The translations under genes were made by a program, and so were the position numbers. Below the pieces are notes generated by a model. That model saw only the letters and a list, made by a program, of their open reading frames with translations. It did no database searches and was not told the DNA's origin. This document shows positions 35,588-44,412 of a DNA stretch of 64,000 nt, piece after piece (the first letter of the stretch is position 1; every line of letters starts with the position of its first letter). This DNA is from Sphingomonas mucosissima (GTDB taxonomy: Bacteria > Pseudomonadota > Alphaproteobacteria > Sphingomonadales > Sphingomonadaceae): the NCBI RefSeq assembly GCF_002197665.1, contig NZ_NBBJ01000005.1:62001-126000 (forward strand). The letters are read 5' to 3'.

Positions 35588-35687
35588 CCCCTCCCGCTTG
35601 CGGAAGGGGCTAGGGGAGGGACGATCATACCAAGAGGTCGCGCTTGCGCACAGGCCCTCCCCCGACCCCTCCCGCACGCGGGAGGGG
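35588..35687. repeat. Inverted palindromic repeat pair between pgl and edd
   Basis: Two C/G-rich units face each other: 35588-35620 (CCCCTCCCGC, GCGGAAGGGG, GGGGAGGG) and 35655-35687 (CCCTCCCCCG, CCCCTCCCGC, GCGGGAGGGG). Each unit is a small hairpin, and one is nearly the reverse complement of the other, so the 100-bp element can also fold as one long stem. It fits a REP/BIME-like element in the 123-bp pgl-edd spacer. Confidence 0.75.
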
Positions 35688-35696
35688 AGTTTCAGG

Positions 35697-36404
35697 TCAT
35701 TCCGCCCAGTGGATGTCGACGGGCAGCTCCGCATCGGCCAGCACGCGGCCGATCGGATAGGGAGAGCCGGCGCCCTGGGCGATCGCGTCTTCCAGCACCT
35801 TGCGCTTCTTGGCGCCAGTGACCGCGATCATCAGTGCTTTGGCAGAGATGATGCCGGCGCGTGACAGGGTGACGCGGGCGACCGGTGCTTCCTCTGGCAG
35901 CGGCTCAGGCATGACGCCGAGTGCGCGCCGTTCGCGCGGGCCGTTCAGCGCTTCGTCGAAGTCGGGGCCGGGGAAGATCGACGCGGTGTGGCCGTCTGCG
36001 CCGACGCCGAGCAGGCACAGATCGAGCGGCCAGTGCAGATCCTGCATCAGCGCATCCGCCGAGCGGCCCGCCGCCTTATAATCGGCGGTGGCCTGCGGCA
36101 CGATCGGGATCACGCGCGCGCCCTTGGGGATGAAGGTCTTGCCGATCATCGTCACGTTGCTGAGCGGATCGCCGAGCGGCACGATGCGCTCGTCCGTCGG
36201 CAAGATGGTGACGCGCTTCCAATCCAGCTTCGCAGCGGCGAGCTTCTGGTAGATCGGCAGCGGCGTCTTGCCGCCGGGCAGCGCGATGACGGCAGCGCCG
36301 CGCGCATCGATGGCGCTTTCGATGATGAACTGGACGTCGCCGGCGACAGCCTCTGCCATCTCCGCTGCGTCATCATATTCCCACCATTCAATTTCGTCGC
36401 TCAT
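35697..36404 (-). CDS. pgl: 6-phosphogluconolactonase
   Basis: A 235-residue lactonase from ATG 36404 (a GTG at 36413 is possible). IALPGGKTPLPIYQKL, TILPTDERIVPLGDPLSN and LCLLGVGADGHTASIFPG are the three conserved blocks of the glucosamine-6-phosphate isomerase/lactonase fold. It hydrolyses 6-phosphogluconolactone made by zwf. A 69-bp inverted repeat lies 12 bases before the ATG, just ahead of the ribosome site, so the mRNA start region of pgl can fold. Confidence 0.94.
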   Translation of the reverse strand: MSDEIEWWEYDDAAEMAEAVAGDVQFIIESAIDARGAAVIALPGGKTPLPIYQKLAAAKLDWKRVTILPTDERIVPLGDPLSNVTMIGKTFIPKGARVIPIVPQATADYKAAGRSADALMQDLHWPLDLCLLGVGADGHTASIFPGPDFDEALNGPRERRALGVMPEPLPEEAPVARVTLSRAGIISAKALMIAVTGAKKRKVLEDAIAQGAGSPYPIGRVLADAELPVDIHWAE

Positions 36405-36415
36405 CAATTCCACTT

Positions 36416-36484
36416 CCGTTCGTCCCGAGCGAAGTCGAGGGACGGGCCAGGGTAACGTGTCTCGACTTCGCTCGACACGAACGG
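36416..36484. repeat. Large inverted repeat between zwf and pgl
   Basis: CCGTTCGT (36416-36423) pairs with ACGAACGG (36477-36484). Inside it GAGCGAAGTCGAG pairs with CTCGACTTCGCTC. Three-base mismatch and a loop of about 15 bases interrupt the stem. The sequence resembles a palindromic repeat common between genes in sphingomonads (recalled, not searched). It lies in the zwf-pgl spacer of the operon. Confidence 0.75.
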
Positions 36485-36513
36485 GTGGGGGCCGTTGGGG
36501 GTCCCCCGGTGTT

Positions 36514-37977
36514 TCAGTCGTCCTGCCAGCTGACGCCGTCGCGCTCGGTCAGCGCGATCGAGGCGGCGGGGCCCCAGGTGCCAGCGGTGTAATGCTTGGG
36601 CTTCATGTCGTTCGCCTTCCAACCTTCGCGGATGGCGTCGATCCAGGTCCATTGCGCCTCCACTTCGTCACGGCGGACGAACAGCGTCTGATCGCCCTCG
36701 ATCAGATCGAGCAGCAGGCGCTCATAGGCGATACGGCGGCGCTTGCCGGCGAATTCGGCGTCGAGGCTGAGGTTCAGCGGCACTTCGCGCAAGCGGATGC
36801 CGTCGCGGTCGAGCCCCGGCTCCTTGGCCATCACCAACAGCTGGATATATTCCTCCGGCTGGAGGCGGATGATCAGCATGTTGGGCTGAAGCAGGCCGCC
36901 ACGGCCTGAGAACATCGAGTGCGGCACCGGCTTGAACTGGATCGCGATCTCGCTGCGCCGGGTAGGCATGCGCTTGCCGGTGCGCAGGTAGAAGGGCACG
37001 CCCTGCCAGCGCCAGTTATCGACATGCGCCTTCAACGCGACGAACGTCTCGGTGTTTGAATCGCTGCCAAGCTCCTCGTCATAGCCCTTGACGATCTCCC
37101 CCTTCACTGCGCCGCCGACATATTGGCCTATGACGCTGTTCTGCGGCACTTCCTCGGGCTTCAGCTGACGCAACGAGCGGAAGACCTTGGCCTTTTCATC
37201 GCGGATCTCGGTGACGTCGTAGCGCGCCGGCGGCTCCATCGCGATCAGTGCGACGAGCTGCAGGATGTGGTTCGCCACCATGTCGCGCAGCGCGCCGGCA
37301 CCGTCGTAATAGCCGGCGCGATCCTCCAGCCCGACCGTCTCGCTGACGGTGATCTGGACGTTGTCGATCCCTTGCGCGTTCCAAACCGGCTCAAAGAACG
37401 AATTGCCGAAGCGCAGCGCAAGGATGTTCTGCACCGTCTCCTTGCCGAGATAGTGATCGATGCGGAAGGTGCGGTCCTCGGGGAAGGCCGTTGCGACGCA
37501 ATCGTTGATCTCGCGGCTGGAGGCGAGATCATAGCCCAGCGGCTTTTCCAGCCCGATGCGCACCGTTTCGCCAGCTAGACCTGCGCTTTGCAGCCCGCGA
37601 ATGACTTGCTCGAAAAGCGAGGGGGCGGTGGACAGGAAGATCGCGAGCCCGCCCGATATATCGCCGACCTTTTCCGCGACGGCATCATAGCCCTCGAGCG
37701 TGGTCGCATCGAGCGCCTGATATTGCAGGCGTTCGAGAAAGGACTTGATGGTGTCGGCGTCCTTGCGGTCCTTCGGAAGATATTCTTCCAGCGCCTCTTT
37801 CGCAAAGTCACGAAAGCCGGCGTCGTCGTGATCGGATCGCGCCGTGCCGGTAATGGTCAGCCCATCCGGGAGCAGCTTGTCCGCGTGAAGGCCGTAGAGC
37901 GAGGGCAGCAGCATGCGCTGGGCAAGATCGCCCGTCGCGCCGAACAACAATAATTTACCCACCGGATTGCGCTGCAT
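36514..37977 (-). CDS. zwf: Glucose-6-phosphate 1-dehydrogenase
   Basis: A 487-residue enzyme. [20 protein letters not shown] is the NADP fold, and [20 protein letters not shown] is the catalytic signature with His and Lys. [20 protein letters not shown] and [20 protein letters not shown] line the substrate site. It oxidises glucose-6-phosphate and is the entry step of this operon's pathway. AAGGAGGAGCACGC precedes the ATG, a strong ribosome site. The argC stop lies 66 bases upstream on the same strand; whether argC shares the transcript is unclear. Confidence 0.97.
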   Translation of the reverse strand: MQRNPVGKLLLFGATGDLAQRMLLPSLYGLHADKLLPDGLTITGTARSDHDDAGFRDFAKEALEEYLPKDRKDADTIKSFLERLQYQALDATTLEGYDAVAEKVGDISGGLAIFLSTAPSLFEQVIRGLQSAGLAGETVRIGLEKPLGYDLASSREINDCVATAFPEDRTFRIDHYLGKETVQNILALRFGNSFFEPVWNAQGIDNVQITVSETVGLEDRAGYYDGAGALRDMVANHILQLVALIAMEPPARYDVTEIRDEKAKVFRSLRQLKPEEVPQNSVIGQYVGGAVKGEIVKGYDEELGSDSNTETFVALKAHVDNWRWQGVPFYLRTGKRMPTRRSEIAIQFKPVPHSMFSGRGGLLQPNMLIIRLQPEEYIQLLVMAKEPGLDRDGIRLREVPLNLSLDAEFAGKRRRIAYERLLLDLIEGDQTLFVRRDEVEAQWTWIDAIREGWKANDMKPKHYTAGTWGPAASIALTERDGVSWQDD

Positions 37978-38043
37978 GCGTGCTCCTCCTTCTGGTTTGT
38001 CGCTGCCGCGGGTGCGGCGGGCGCGCGGCGTTGCCGGTCTGGC

Positions 38044-38961
38044 TCAGTATACCAGGCCGGCCAACGGATCGGCGCCGATCATCAGGTTAAGATTCTGCAC
38101 TGCCGCGCCGGATGCACCCTTGCCCAGATTGTCCAGCATGGCGACGAGCCGCGCCTGCCGCCCGGCGGGATCGGCGAAGACCCACAGGTCCAGCCGATCG
38201 TTCGGCGCAGCATCGCGGTGCATCAGCAACTCGTCCGGCTGATCATCATGAACGGTGATGAGCGGCGCGGCATCGAAGGTGGCGTGCAGCACGTCGAGCA
38301 TCGCGGCGCGGGAGGGAGGCGCGGACAAAGCGGCGAGGGGAACCGGCACCTCAACGATCATGCCGCGGAACGCGCGCGCCACTGCGGGGGCGAACAAGGG
38401 CGGATATGCGAGGCCGGCGTGCTGCTGCATCTCGGGCACGTGCTTGTGCGCCAGCGAATAGCCATAGCTGCGGAAGGAGAGATCCTGTTCCTCATCGAAC
38501 CGGGCGATGAGGGCCTTGCCGCCGCCGGAATAGCCCGACACCGCGTTGACGGTGAGCGGCCAGTCGGCAGGGAGGACGCCGGCGCGGACCAGCGGCGCTA
38601 CCAGCGCGAGGAAGCCCGTGGGGTAACAGCCAGGGTTGGAGACGCGCGTCGCGCCCGCGACGTCGAAGCCGAGCTCGGGAAAGCCGTAGGTCCAGCCGTT
38701 TGCGACCCGATAGGCACTGGACGCGTCGATAACCCGCGTGTGCGGATTGTCGATCAGGGCGACCGCCTCGCGCGCGGCGTCATCGGGCAGGCAGAGGATC
38801 ACGATATCGGCGGCGTTGATGGCGTGGCGCCGGGCGCCGGCGTCCTTGCGCTTGTCCTCGGGGAGCGTGACCAGCGCCAGATCGGCGCGCCGCTCCAGCC
38901 GCTCGCGGATCTCCAGCCCGGTGGTGCCCGCAACGCCATCGATGAAGATGCTGGCGGTCAT
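38044..38961 (-). CDS. argC: N-acetyl-gamma-glutamyl-phosphate reductase
   Basis: A 305-residue protein of the short (type 2) ArgC class. SIFIDGVAGTTGLEIRERL is the NADP-binding start, RVSNPGCYPTGFLALVAPLV holds the catalytic Cys, and KHVPEMQQHAGLAY the conserved HVPE-type loop. It reduces N-acetylglutamyl phosphate to the semialdehyde in arginine synthesis. Its ATG overlaps the stop of the SH3-domain gene (ATGA). Confidence 0.92.
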   Translation of the reverse strand: MTASIFIDGVAGTTGLEIRERLERRADLALVTLPEDKRKDAGARRHAINAADIVILCLPDDAAREAVALIDNPHTRVIDASSAYRVANGWTYGFPELGFDVAGATRVSNPGCYPTGFLALVAPLVRAGVLPADWPLTVNAVSGYSGGGKALIARFDEEQDLSFRSYGYSLAHKHVPEMQQHAGLAYPPLFAPAVARAFRGMIVEVPVPLAALSAPPSRAAMLDVLHATFDAAPLITVHDDQPDELLMHRDAAPNDRLDLWVFADPAGRQARLVAMLDNLGKGASGAAVQNLNLMIGADPLAGLVY

Positions 38962-39281
38962 GCGCCGTCCCCAAGGGCCGCCGCCTCGACATAGCCGACG
39001 CAGCCACTGGCGGGGGCGACGCCCCAGGCGAGATCGCCCGTTATGTCGAGCAATTCAAAGGCATCGCCCGGGACGAGCGACACGAGGATTTGCGAATCGG
39101 ATGTTCGGCCCGCGCGCAAATCGGCCGGGGCAGCGACCGTGCGCGGCAGCGGCGCGGCATAATGAGGGGCGAACACCTGATCGGCGAGGCGAACATCGGC
39201 GAGGTCACCGCGTACTGCAAAGCGCGTGGGATCCAGCGCGCGCGATCTTCCAACGAGCGCGAACGTCTTATGCGGTGGCAC
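38958..39281 (-). CDS. SH3-like domain protein, resembling only the N-terminal part of NlpC/P60 enzymes
   Basis: A 107-residue protein from GTG 39281. DPTRFAVRGDLADVRLADQV and FAPHYAAPLPRTVAAPADLR look like the N-terminal region of sphingomonad NlpC/P60 peptidoglycan hydrolases, and LVPGDAFELLDITGDLAWGV is a bacterial SH3 domain. In those enzymes a Cys-His peptidase domain should follow; here the frame stops after VGYVEAAALGDGA and argC begins. So it is either a stand-alone cell-wall-binding module or a truncated hydrolase. It has no signal peptide. It overlaps the MarR gene by 14 bases and argC by four. Confidence 0.65.
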   Translation of the reverse strand: MPPHKTFALVGRSRALDPTRFAVRGDLADVRLADQVFAPHYAAPLPRTVAAPADLRAGRTSDSQILVSLVPGDAFELLDITGDLAWGVAPASGCVGYVEAAALGDGA

Positions 39282-39624
39282 GAGCGGGGACGGGCTGCTC
39301 ACCGTCGCCGAGAAACTGGCCGAACTCCTCAAGAAAATTTGCCCCTTCGGATGTGCGCGCGACGAAGATGTTGCGCTTGTCGCTATCATCGCGTTGGCGG
39401 CGCAGATAGCCGAGCGCACCAAGTCTGTTCAAGGCACGTGTCACAACCGGTTTGGAAACATTCAAGATGCGGGCGAGGCCACGCACGGTGTGCGGCCCCG
39501 GCTTCAGATACACCACCAGCAGCAGGGCCATTTGCCGATTGGTCAAGTCCGGTTCTCCCGAGCGAACATAGTCCACCAGGGTGTTCATCCACGTACTAAG
39601 ATCGGAGCTCGCCAAAATTGCCAC
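39268..39624 (-). CDS. MarR-family transcriptional regulator
   Basis: A 118-residue winged-helix protein. LTNRQMALLLVVYLKPGPHT and VRGLARILNVSKPVVTRALN are helix 2 to the recognition helix; LGYLRRQRDDSDKRNIFVAR is the wing with its DxRxxx pattern. It is shorter at both ends than classic MarR proteins, so the dimerisation helices are reduced. Ligands for such proteins are often phenolic. First gene of a tight set with the SH3 gene and argC (overlaps of 14 and 4 bases). Confidence 0.85.
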   Translation of the reverse strand: MAILASSDLSTWMNTLVDYVRSGEPDLTNRQMALLLVVYLKPGPHTVRGLARILNVSKPVVTRALNRLGALGYLRRQRDDSDKRNIFVARTSEGANFLEEFGQFLGDGEQPVPARATA

Positions 39625-39796
39625 GATGCGTCATCCGGATACAAGGCCGCTGATGCGGGCCATTCCCGAAAGATAACGTCCGCCCGCGCGCCTGGTTTCA
39701 GAACTGTTATGAAATCGAGCGACAGTTGATCGCCGGGCCGGTGCGCCCTATGTGCGCGCATCCGCCGGCAGGGTCGGCAATAAAATCGAGTCCAGC

Positions 39797-40177
39797 ATGT
39801 TCACCTTCCTTCTCGTCGTTCAGGCGATCATCGCAGCCGCTCTCGTGACGGTGATCCTGATGCAGCGCTCCGAAGGTGGCGGCCTCACCAGCGGTGGCAG
39901 CCCGTCTGGCCTGATGTCGGCGCGCGGCGCCGCCGATTTCCTGACCCGCGCGACTTCCGTCCTGGCGGCGATGTTCGTGATCCTGTCGATCACGCTGGCC
40001 GTGCTGGCGGCGACGCGCGGCGGCACCAGCGTGGATACGTCGCTGGAGCGGACCGCCCCGGTGACCCAGCCGGTGCCGCAGCCGGGCGCCGATGACGCGG
40101 CGCTGCCGGGCGCAGACGCTGCTGCCGCAGCGAACCTGGCCGCGCCCGCCGACAACGGCGTTCCGCTCGCCCGCTAA
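39797..40177 (+). CDS. secG: Preprotein translocase subunit SecG
   Basis: A 126-residue protein from ATG 39797. Two membrane helices: MFTFLLVVQAIIAAALVTVI and TSVLAAMFVILSITLAVLAA, joined by LMQRSEGGGLTSGGSPSGLM, the signature SecG loop. The tail from residue 80 is an Ala/Pro/Gly-rich extension usual in alphaproteobacteria. It helps SecYE insert and export proteins. It is followed by a hairpin and then pyrG. Confidence 0.93.
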   Translation: MFTFLLVVQAIIAAALVTVILMQRSEGGGLTSGGSPSGLMSARGAADFLTRATSVLAAMFVILSITLAVLAATRGGTSVDTSLERTAPVTQPVPQPGADDAALPGADAAAAANLAAPADNGVPLAR

Positions 40178-40202
40178 ATAACCCCGGTTCGCCGGTTTCA
40201 TC

Positions 40203-40228
40203 GCGCCCGCGGACACGCGGGCGCTTGT
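40203..40228 (+). terminator. Hairpin between secG and pyrG
   Basis: GCGCCCGCG (40203-40211) and CGCGGGCGC (40216-40224) form a perfect 9-bp stem with a GACA loop, followed by TTGTCT. It fits a weak factor-independent terminator 25 bases after secG, or an attenuating hairpin before pyrG. Confidence 0.65.
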
Positions 40229-40263
40229 CTATCATGCTTGTTCGAGGCTAATCCGATATCCCC

Positions 40264-41898
40264 ATGGCGCGGTTCATTTTCATCACCGGCGGCGTGGTCT
40301 CCTCGCTCGGCAAGGGTCTCATGGCAGCGAGCCTCGCGGCTCTCCTGCAGGCACGCGGCTATCGCGTGCGGATTCGCAAGTTCGATCCGTATCTGAACGT
40401 CGATCCGGGCACGATGAGCCCGTACCAGCATGGCGAAGTCTATGTGACCGACGACGGGGCGGAGACCGATCTAGACCTTGGTCATTATGAGCGCTTCACC
40501 GGCGTGGCGGCGCGGCAAAGCGACAATGTGACGTCGGGCCGGATCTATCAGCAGATCATCCAGCGCGAGCGGCGCGGCGATTATCTGGGCGCGACGGTGC
40601 AGGTCGTCCCGCACGTGACCGACGCGATCAAGGCCTTCGCCAAGAACCAGACCGACGATCTCGACTTCGTGCTGTGTGAGATCGGGGGCACGGTGGGCGA
40701 TATCGAGTCGCTGCCGTTCATCGAGGCGATCCGCCAGCTGAAGAACGAGGTGGGCCGCGGCAATGCCATCAGCGTTCACGTGACGCTGGTGCCGTACATC
40801 GCCGCTGCGGGCGAGCTGAAGACCAAGCCGACGCAGCATTCGGTGCGCGAGCTCGCTGGCCTGGGCGTGCAGCCCGACGTGCTAGTCTGCCGCTGCGAAC
40901 AGCCGCTGCCGCCGTCGGAGCGCGCCAAGATCGCGCTGTTCTGCAACGTGCCCGAGACGGCGGTCATCCCGGCGCTGGATGCGAAAAGCATCTATGCCGT
41001 GCCGCTGCAATATCATGGCGAGGGGCTGGATACCGAAGTGCTGCGCGCGTTCGGCATCACGCCGTCCTCGCCGCCCGACCTCAGCCGCTGGACCGAGATC
41101 GTCGACCGCCTGACCAACCCGGAAGGCGAAGTGACGATCGGCGTGGTCGGCAAATATGTCGGGCTGCAGGACGCCTACAAGTCGCTGAACGAAGCGCTGG
41201 TACATGGCGGAATCGCAAACCGCGTGAAGGTCAATGTCCGCTGGATCGACGCCGAACTGTTCGAGAATGACGACGCGGAGATTGCCGCGCACCTGGAGCC
41301 GTGCCACGCGATCCTGGTGCCGGGGGCGTTCGGCGAGCGCGGGGCGGAGGGCAAGATCGCCAGCGTGCGCTTTGCTCGCGAGCGCGAGATCCCGTATTTC
41401 GGTATCTGCTTCGGGATGCAGATGGCGTGCATCGAGGGTGCGCGCGATCTGGCGGGGATCAGGGAAGCCTCGTCGACCGAATTCGGCCCCACCACCGAGC
41501 CGGTCGTCGGCCTTATCACCGAGTGGATGGGGCGCGACGGGTTGCAGAAGCGTGAGGCCGAGGGCGACCTGGGCGGCACCATGCGGCTGGGCGCGTATGA
41601 AGCGAAGCTGGACGGCAACAGCGTGGTCGCGTCGATCTATGGCGATTCGACGATCCATGAGCGTCACCGGCATCGCTACGAAGTGAATACCGGGTACAAG
41701 GAAGCGCTGGAGCAGGGCGGGCTCGTCTTTTCGGGCATGTCGCCGGACGGCACGCTGCCGGAGATCGTGGAGCGGCCGGACCATCCGTGGTTCGTCGGCG
41801 TGCAGTTCCACCCCGAGCTCAAGTCCAAGCCGTTTGATCCGCACCCGCTGTTCGCCAGCTTCATCGCCGCAGCGGTGAAGCAGAGCCGGCTTGTCTGA
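40264..41898 (+). CDS. pyrG: CTP synthase
   Basis: A 544-residue enzyme. [20 protein letters not shown] is the ATP loop of the synthetase half; [20 protein letters not shown] and [20 protein letters not shown] follow. The glutaminase half begins at about residue 290 and holds [18 protein letters not shown] (catalytic Cys) and [11 protein letters not shown] (His and Glu). It aminates UTP to CTP with glutamine and ATP. It overlaps the NUDIX gene by eight bases. Confidence 0.97.
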   Translation: MARFIFITGGVVSSLGKGLMAASLAALLQARGYRVRIRKFDPYLNVDPGTMSPYQHGEVYVTDDGAETDLDLGHYERFTGVAARQSDNVTSGRIYQQIIQRERRGDYLGATVQVVPHVTDAIKAFAKNQTDDLDFVLCEIGGTVGDIESLPFIEAIRQLKNEVGRGNAISVHVTLVPYIAAAGELKTKPTQHSVRELAGLGVQPDVLVCRCEQPLPPSERAKIALFCNVPETAVIPALDAKSIYAVPLQYHGEGLDTEVLRAFGITPSSPPDLSRWTEIVDRLTNPEGEVTIGVVGKYVGLQDAYKSLNEALVHGGIANRVKVNVRWIDAELFENDDAEIAAHLEPCHAILVPGAFGERGAEGKIASVRFAREREIPYFGICFGMQMACIEGARDLAGIREASSTEFGPTTEPVVGLITEWMGRDGLQKREAEGDLGGTMRLGAYEAKLDGNSVVASIYGDSTIHERHRHRYEVNTGYKEALEQGGLVFSGMSPDGTLPEIVERPDHPWFVGVQFHPELKSKPFDPHPLFASFIAAAVKQSRLV

Positions 41899-42472
41899 CG
41901 AACAAGAGGACGACCTGCCGCCGTGGCAGGTCGTATCCTCCCGCCGCGTGATCGATGATCCGTGGCTGCGGGTGCGCGCGGACGATTGCGTAACGGCGGA
42001 AGGGGTGCGGATCGCGCCCTTCTTCGTCACCGAGCATCCGGACTGGGCGATCGTGGTCGCGATCGATGAGCAGGACCGCTTGCTGCTGGTCGATCAATAT
42101 CGGCATGGCTGGGGGGTCACGAGTCGCGAACTGCCGACCGGTGCCATTGACCTGGAGGATGCCGATCCGATCGCCGCGGGGCAGCGCGAGCTGCTGGAGG
42201 AAACCGGTTATGGCGGCGGGGAGTGGCGCCTTGTTGCGACGCTGGCGCCCAACCCGTCCAATCAGTCCAACCGCTGCTACGCGATCCTTGCCACGGGCGT
42301 GCGCAAGTTGGCGGAGCCGCAGGACGAGCCGACCGAGCGGCTGCGCCTGGTGACGCTGCCGGTGGAAGAGGCGGTGGCGACGGCGCGAGGCGGTGGGATC
42401 GTGCAGGCGATGCACGTGGCGGCGCTTGCGATGGCACTGCCGGAGCGATGGAGTGGGTTGCCGGACGCTTGA
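41891..42472 (+). CDS. NUDIX hydrolase
   Basis: A 193-residue protein that appears to start at TTG 41891 inside the end of pyrG; no ATG precedes the conserved part, and an internal start would lose the N-terminal strand. [20 protein letters not shown] followed by [11 protein letters not shown] is the Nudix box. [18 protein letters not shown] is close to ADP-ribose and sugar-nucleotide pyrophosphatases of the NudF/Orf209 group. It probably hydrolyses an ADP-sugar or related nucleoside diphosphate. Tight overlap suggests translational coupling with pyrG. Confidence 0.85.
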   Translation: MSDEQEDDLPPWQVVSSRRVIDDPWLRVRADDCVTAEGVRIAPFFVTEHPDWAIVVAIDEQDRLLLVDQYRHGWGVTSRELPTGAIDLEDADPIAAGQRELLEETGYGGGEWRLVATLAPNPSNQSNRCYAILATGVRKLAEPQDEPTERLRLVTLPVEEAVATARGGGIVQAMHVAALAMALPERWSGLPDA

Positions 42473-42479
42473 GTCCGTG

Positions 42480-42593
42480 AAGTGGCGCGGGGGATCAGGC
42501 TGCAGAATCACTAAGCGGACTTGCCGCTAACGCCCAATGTCAGCCGTTGAGCAGCCAGTTTGTCGTGCGTAGGAGCGGACATTGGCGCTTGGC
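42480..42593. repeat. Degenerate AAGCGGAC / GCGGACATT repeat, first copy
   Basis: The spacer between the convergent NUDIX and small membrane-anchored genes has AAGCGGACTTGCCGCT, CGCCCAATGTCAGCCGTT and GAGCGGACATTGGCGC, words that reappear at 43035-43145. It looks like decayed copies of a short interspersed repeat. Confidence 0.4.
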
Positions 42594-42941
42594 TCAGTAG
42601 CAAGCCCCGAACCGAACGGAACGCGGCCCTGTCAGGTTCGCTTCCGGATCAAGCGTTAGACGCCAAGGGCCGCTTTCATATGTGTCCGCCATGAAGTCCC
42701 CTCCCTTGTAGGGCAGCCGCAGATTGCGACCAGCGGCGCTCACTACCGCGACCTCACCCTCTTCCTCAAAGCGAATGAACATGCTGGGTTGTTGCCCACC
42801 TTTACAGGTATAGCTTTGGCCGCTCGTCGCCACGTTTTCATAGAAGGTGGGTGAACCCTTGAAGGGTGGAAGCTCAAACATCCAAGCGGCCACGCCATAG
42901 AGCGCCATGCATACAGAAATGATGATTGTCGCGCGGGTCAT
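42594..42941 (-). CDS. Hypothetical membrane-anchored protein
   Basis: A 115-residue protein with one N-terminal hydrophobic segment (TIIISVCMALYGVAAWMF) that is either an uncleaved anchor or a signal peptide, then about 95 soluble residues. The soluble part has two Cys (YTCKGGQQP and the last FGACY) that could form a disulfide outside the cytoplasm. MFIRFEEEGEVAVVSAAGRN and TYESGPWRLTLDPEANLTGP suggest a small beta-rich domain. I recognise no family. Codon use and G+C are lower than in the core genes, so it may be a recent acquisition. Confidence 0.5.
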   Translation of the reverse strand: MTRATIIISVCMALYGVAAWMFELPPFKGSPTFYENVATSGQSYTCKGGQQPSMFIRFEEEGEVAVVSAAGRNLRLPYKGGDFMADTYESGPWRLTLDPEANLTGPRSVRFGACY

Positions 42942-43237
42942 CGCATGAGGCCTAATACGTGCTCTTCGCCTTCTGTAACGTCCGCTTCGCTATTCGTCAG
43001 CGGACAAGCCGACGGTCCGCTCTCCTCCCAGTTCCGGCCGCTCGGGGTTGCCGAGGTGCTTTCCGGAAGCGGACCGGCAGCTTTCGCCGTGACTACGCCC
43101 GAAAGCAGCCGTTCCGCTCACGCCCAAAAGCAGACATTCAGCGGCAGAGCACTCGTTTGCCGCGTTGATTTCGGCCTCGGGCTTTAGAACTGCGCTAGCA
43201 ACTTTCGTTGGCGGCTAAGATCGGGCAGGGGCGTGGG
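42942..43237. repeat. Repeat-rich spacer without a gene
   Basis: Contains several related words: GTCCGCTTCGCTATT, AGCGGACAAGCCGACGGTCCGC, GAAGCGGACCGGCAGC, GCCCGAAAGCAGCCGTTCCGCTC and CGCCCAAAAGCAGACATT. They look like overlapping, degenerate copies of one repeat in both orientations. Open frames here are short and without a ribosome site. Confidence 0.45.
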
Positions 43238-43639
43238 GTGGAAGACCTATCCGTCAAGCGTGTGCTCTACGCCGGCCTTTGCTCCAGCATGGTGGCTGGC
43301 CAGTTCGTCGCGGCGTCGCTGGCGCTGGCTTATGGCAACCCCGTCCCGATACCTGAGCTTACGTCTGCTGTTATGCTCGTGCTGGTGTATGGCGGCTTGT
43401 TTGGAGCGATGCTGGGTGTTCTGCCTGCACTCGCCGCCGCTGCCTTGCTCCGAATGGCGGGTGCCCGCTGGTCAGCAATGCGTGGACCTGGTCCTTGGGT
43501 GGTCACTGGAACATTGGTCGGAGCCACGGTCGGGGCAGTGCTGTTCGGATTAGACGGTAAAAGCTGGGGGGTGGCGAGCGCTGCTGCGGCAGGCGGCGTA
43601 TCCTCTCTACTATTCCGGTTTTGGGCGCCGCTATGGTGA
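43238..43639 (+). CDS. Hypothetical integral membrane protein
   Basis: A 133-residue protein from GTG 43238 (AGGGGCGTGGG lies just before it); a TTG at 43208 would add ten residues. Four hydrophobic segments are likely: VLYAGLCSSMVAGQFVAASL, TSAVMLVLVYGGLFGAMLGV plus LPALAAAALLRM, GPWVVTGTLVGATVGAVLFG, and VASAAAAGGVSSLLF. No family is recognised; small Gly/Ala-rich four-helix proteins of this kind are common accessory genes. It lies in the lower-G+C patch with the repeats and has no operon partner. Confidence 0.5.
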   Translation: MEDLSVKRVLYAGLCSSMVAGQFVAASLALAYGNPVPIPELTSAVMLVLVYGGLFGAMLGVLPALAAAALLRMAGARWSAMRGPGPWVVTGTLVGATVGAVLFGLDGKSWGVASAAAAGGVSSLLFRFWAPLW

Positions 43640-43733
43640 CTGCGTCACTTGCCTGCTCACCCCAACCGCTATGTCTGCTTTACTCCCAATTTGGCCGTCC
43701 GACCTTTTGTCAAAAGCGGTCGTTTAAGACGAA

Positions 43734-43761
43734 GGCGCCCGGGCCCATCGGCCCGGACGCC
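43734..43761. terminator. Strong hairpin between the small membrane protein and Hsp20 genes
   Basis: GGCG-C-CCGGGCC (43734-43745) pairs with GGCCCGG-A-CGCC (43750-43761) around a CATC loop, 11 pairs and one mismatch. It lies between convergent genes, 40 bases beyond the Hsp20 stop, where the minus strand continues TTCGTCTT, fitting a terminator for hsp20. Confidence 0.6.
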
Positions 43762-43800
43762 CCACGACGCCTCGAAAGGGAGCAAAGAGGCGCCGAGCAG

Positions 43801-44271
43801 TTAGGCGGCTTGCGCCTCGTTCTCGTCACGCTTGTCCTCAACCACGGTCGGCTTTTGGCCGGTCTTGATCGAGATGCTCTTCGGCTTCATCGCCTCGGGC
43901 ACTTCGCGGACCAGATCGATCACGAGCAACCCGTCGTTCAGCCGTGCATCCTCGACGAACACGAAATCAGCGAGTTCGAAGCGGCGCTCAAAGCTGCGGG
44001 TCGCGATGCCGACATGCAGAAAGTTCGGGCCGGTCGCCTTGTCGTCCTTCTTGCCGGCGACGAGCAGAAGATTCTGCTGCGCGGTGATCTCAATTTCGTC
44101 GCGCGAGAAGCCCGCTACGGCCAGCGTGATGCGGTAGCGATCCTCGGCAAGACGCTCGAGATTGAAGGGCGGATAGTTTTCGGACGACGAACGGGCATTC
44201 GCCTCGATGAGGTCGAACAGACGATCGAAGCCGATGGTCGAACGGCGATAGGGGGTAAGGTCCAGACGCAT
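43801..44271 (-). CDS. Small heat shock protein (Hsp20 / IbpA family)
   Basis: A 156-residue chaperone from ATG 44271, with GGAGG 9 bases upstream. RLDLTPYRRSTIGFDRLFDL is the IbpA-like N-terminus, then the alpha-crystallin domain (YPPFNLERLAEDRYRITLAV, then AGFSRDEIEITAQQNLL) and the closing ARLNDGLLVIDLVREVP with the G-x-L element. A charged tail (EDKRDENEAQ) follows. It holds unfolding proteins for refolding. An RpoH promoter was not searched reliably by eye; the 210-bp spacer to the TonB receptor gene is AT-richer. Confidence 0.93.
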   Translation of the reverse strand: MRLDLTPYRRSTIGFDRLFDLIEANARSSSENYPPFNLERLAEDRYRITLAVAGFSRDEIEITAQQNLLLVAGKKDDKATGPNFLHVGIATRSFERRFELADFVFVEDARLNDGLLVIDLVREVPEAMKPKSISIKTGQKPTVVEDKRDENEAQAA

Positions 44272-44412
44272 CTTCAATTCCTCCACTGAGCGAGTTGAAA
44301 AGCGGCCCGTGCATGGTGCCACGGAGCCGGCTGTGCGGCCCGTACGCGGCACCGCACGCAGCGAAATCTGGGGCGGTCAAGCGACTTTTCAAGAGGTGTG
44401 CGCAAAATCCCC

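Noticed and set aside
42945..43187. Open frame in the repeat-rich spacer
   Set aside because: Overlaps repeated words, lacks ribosome site and protein-like composition.
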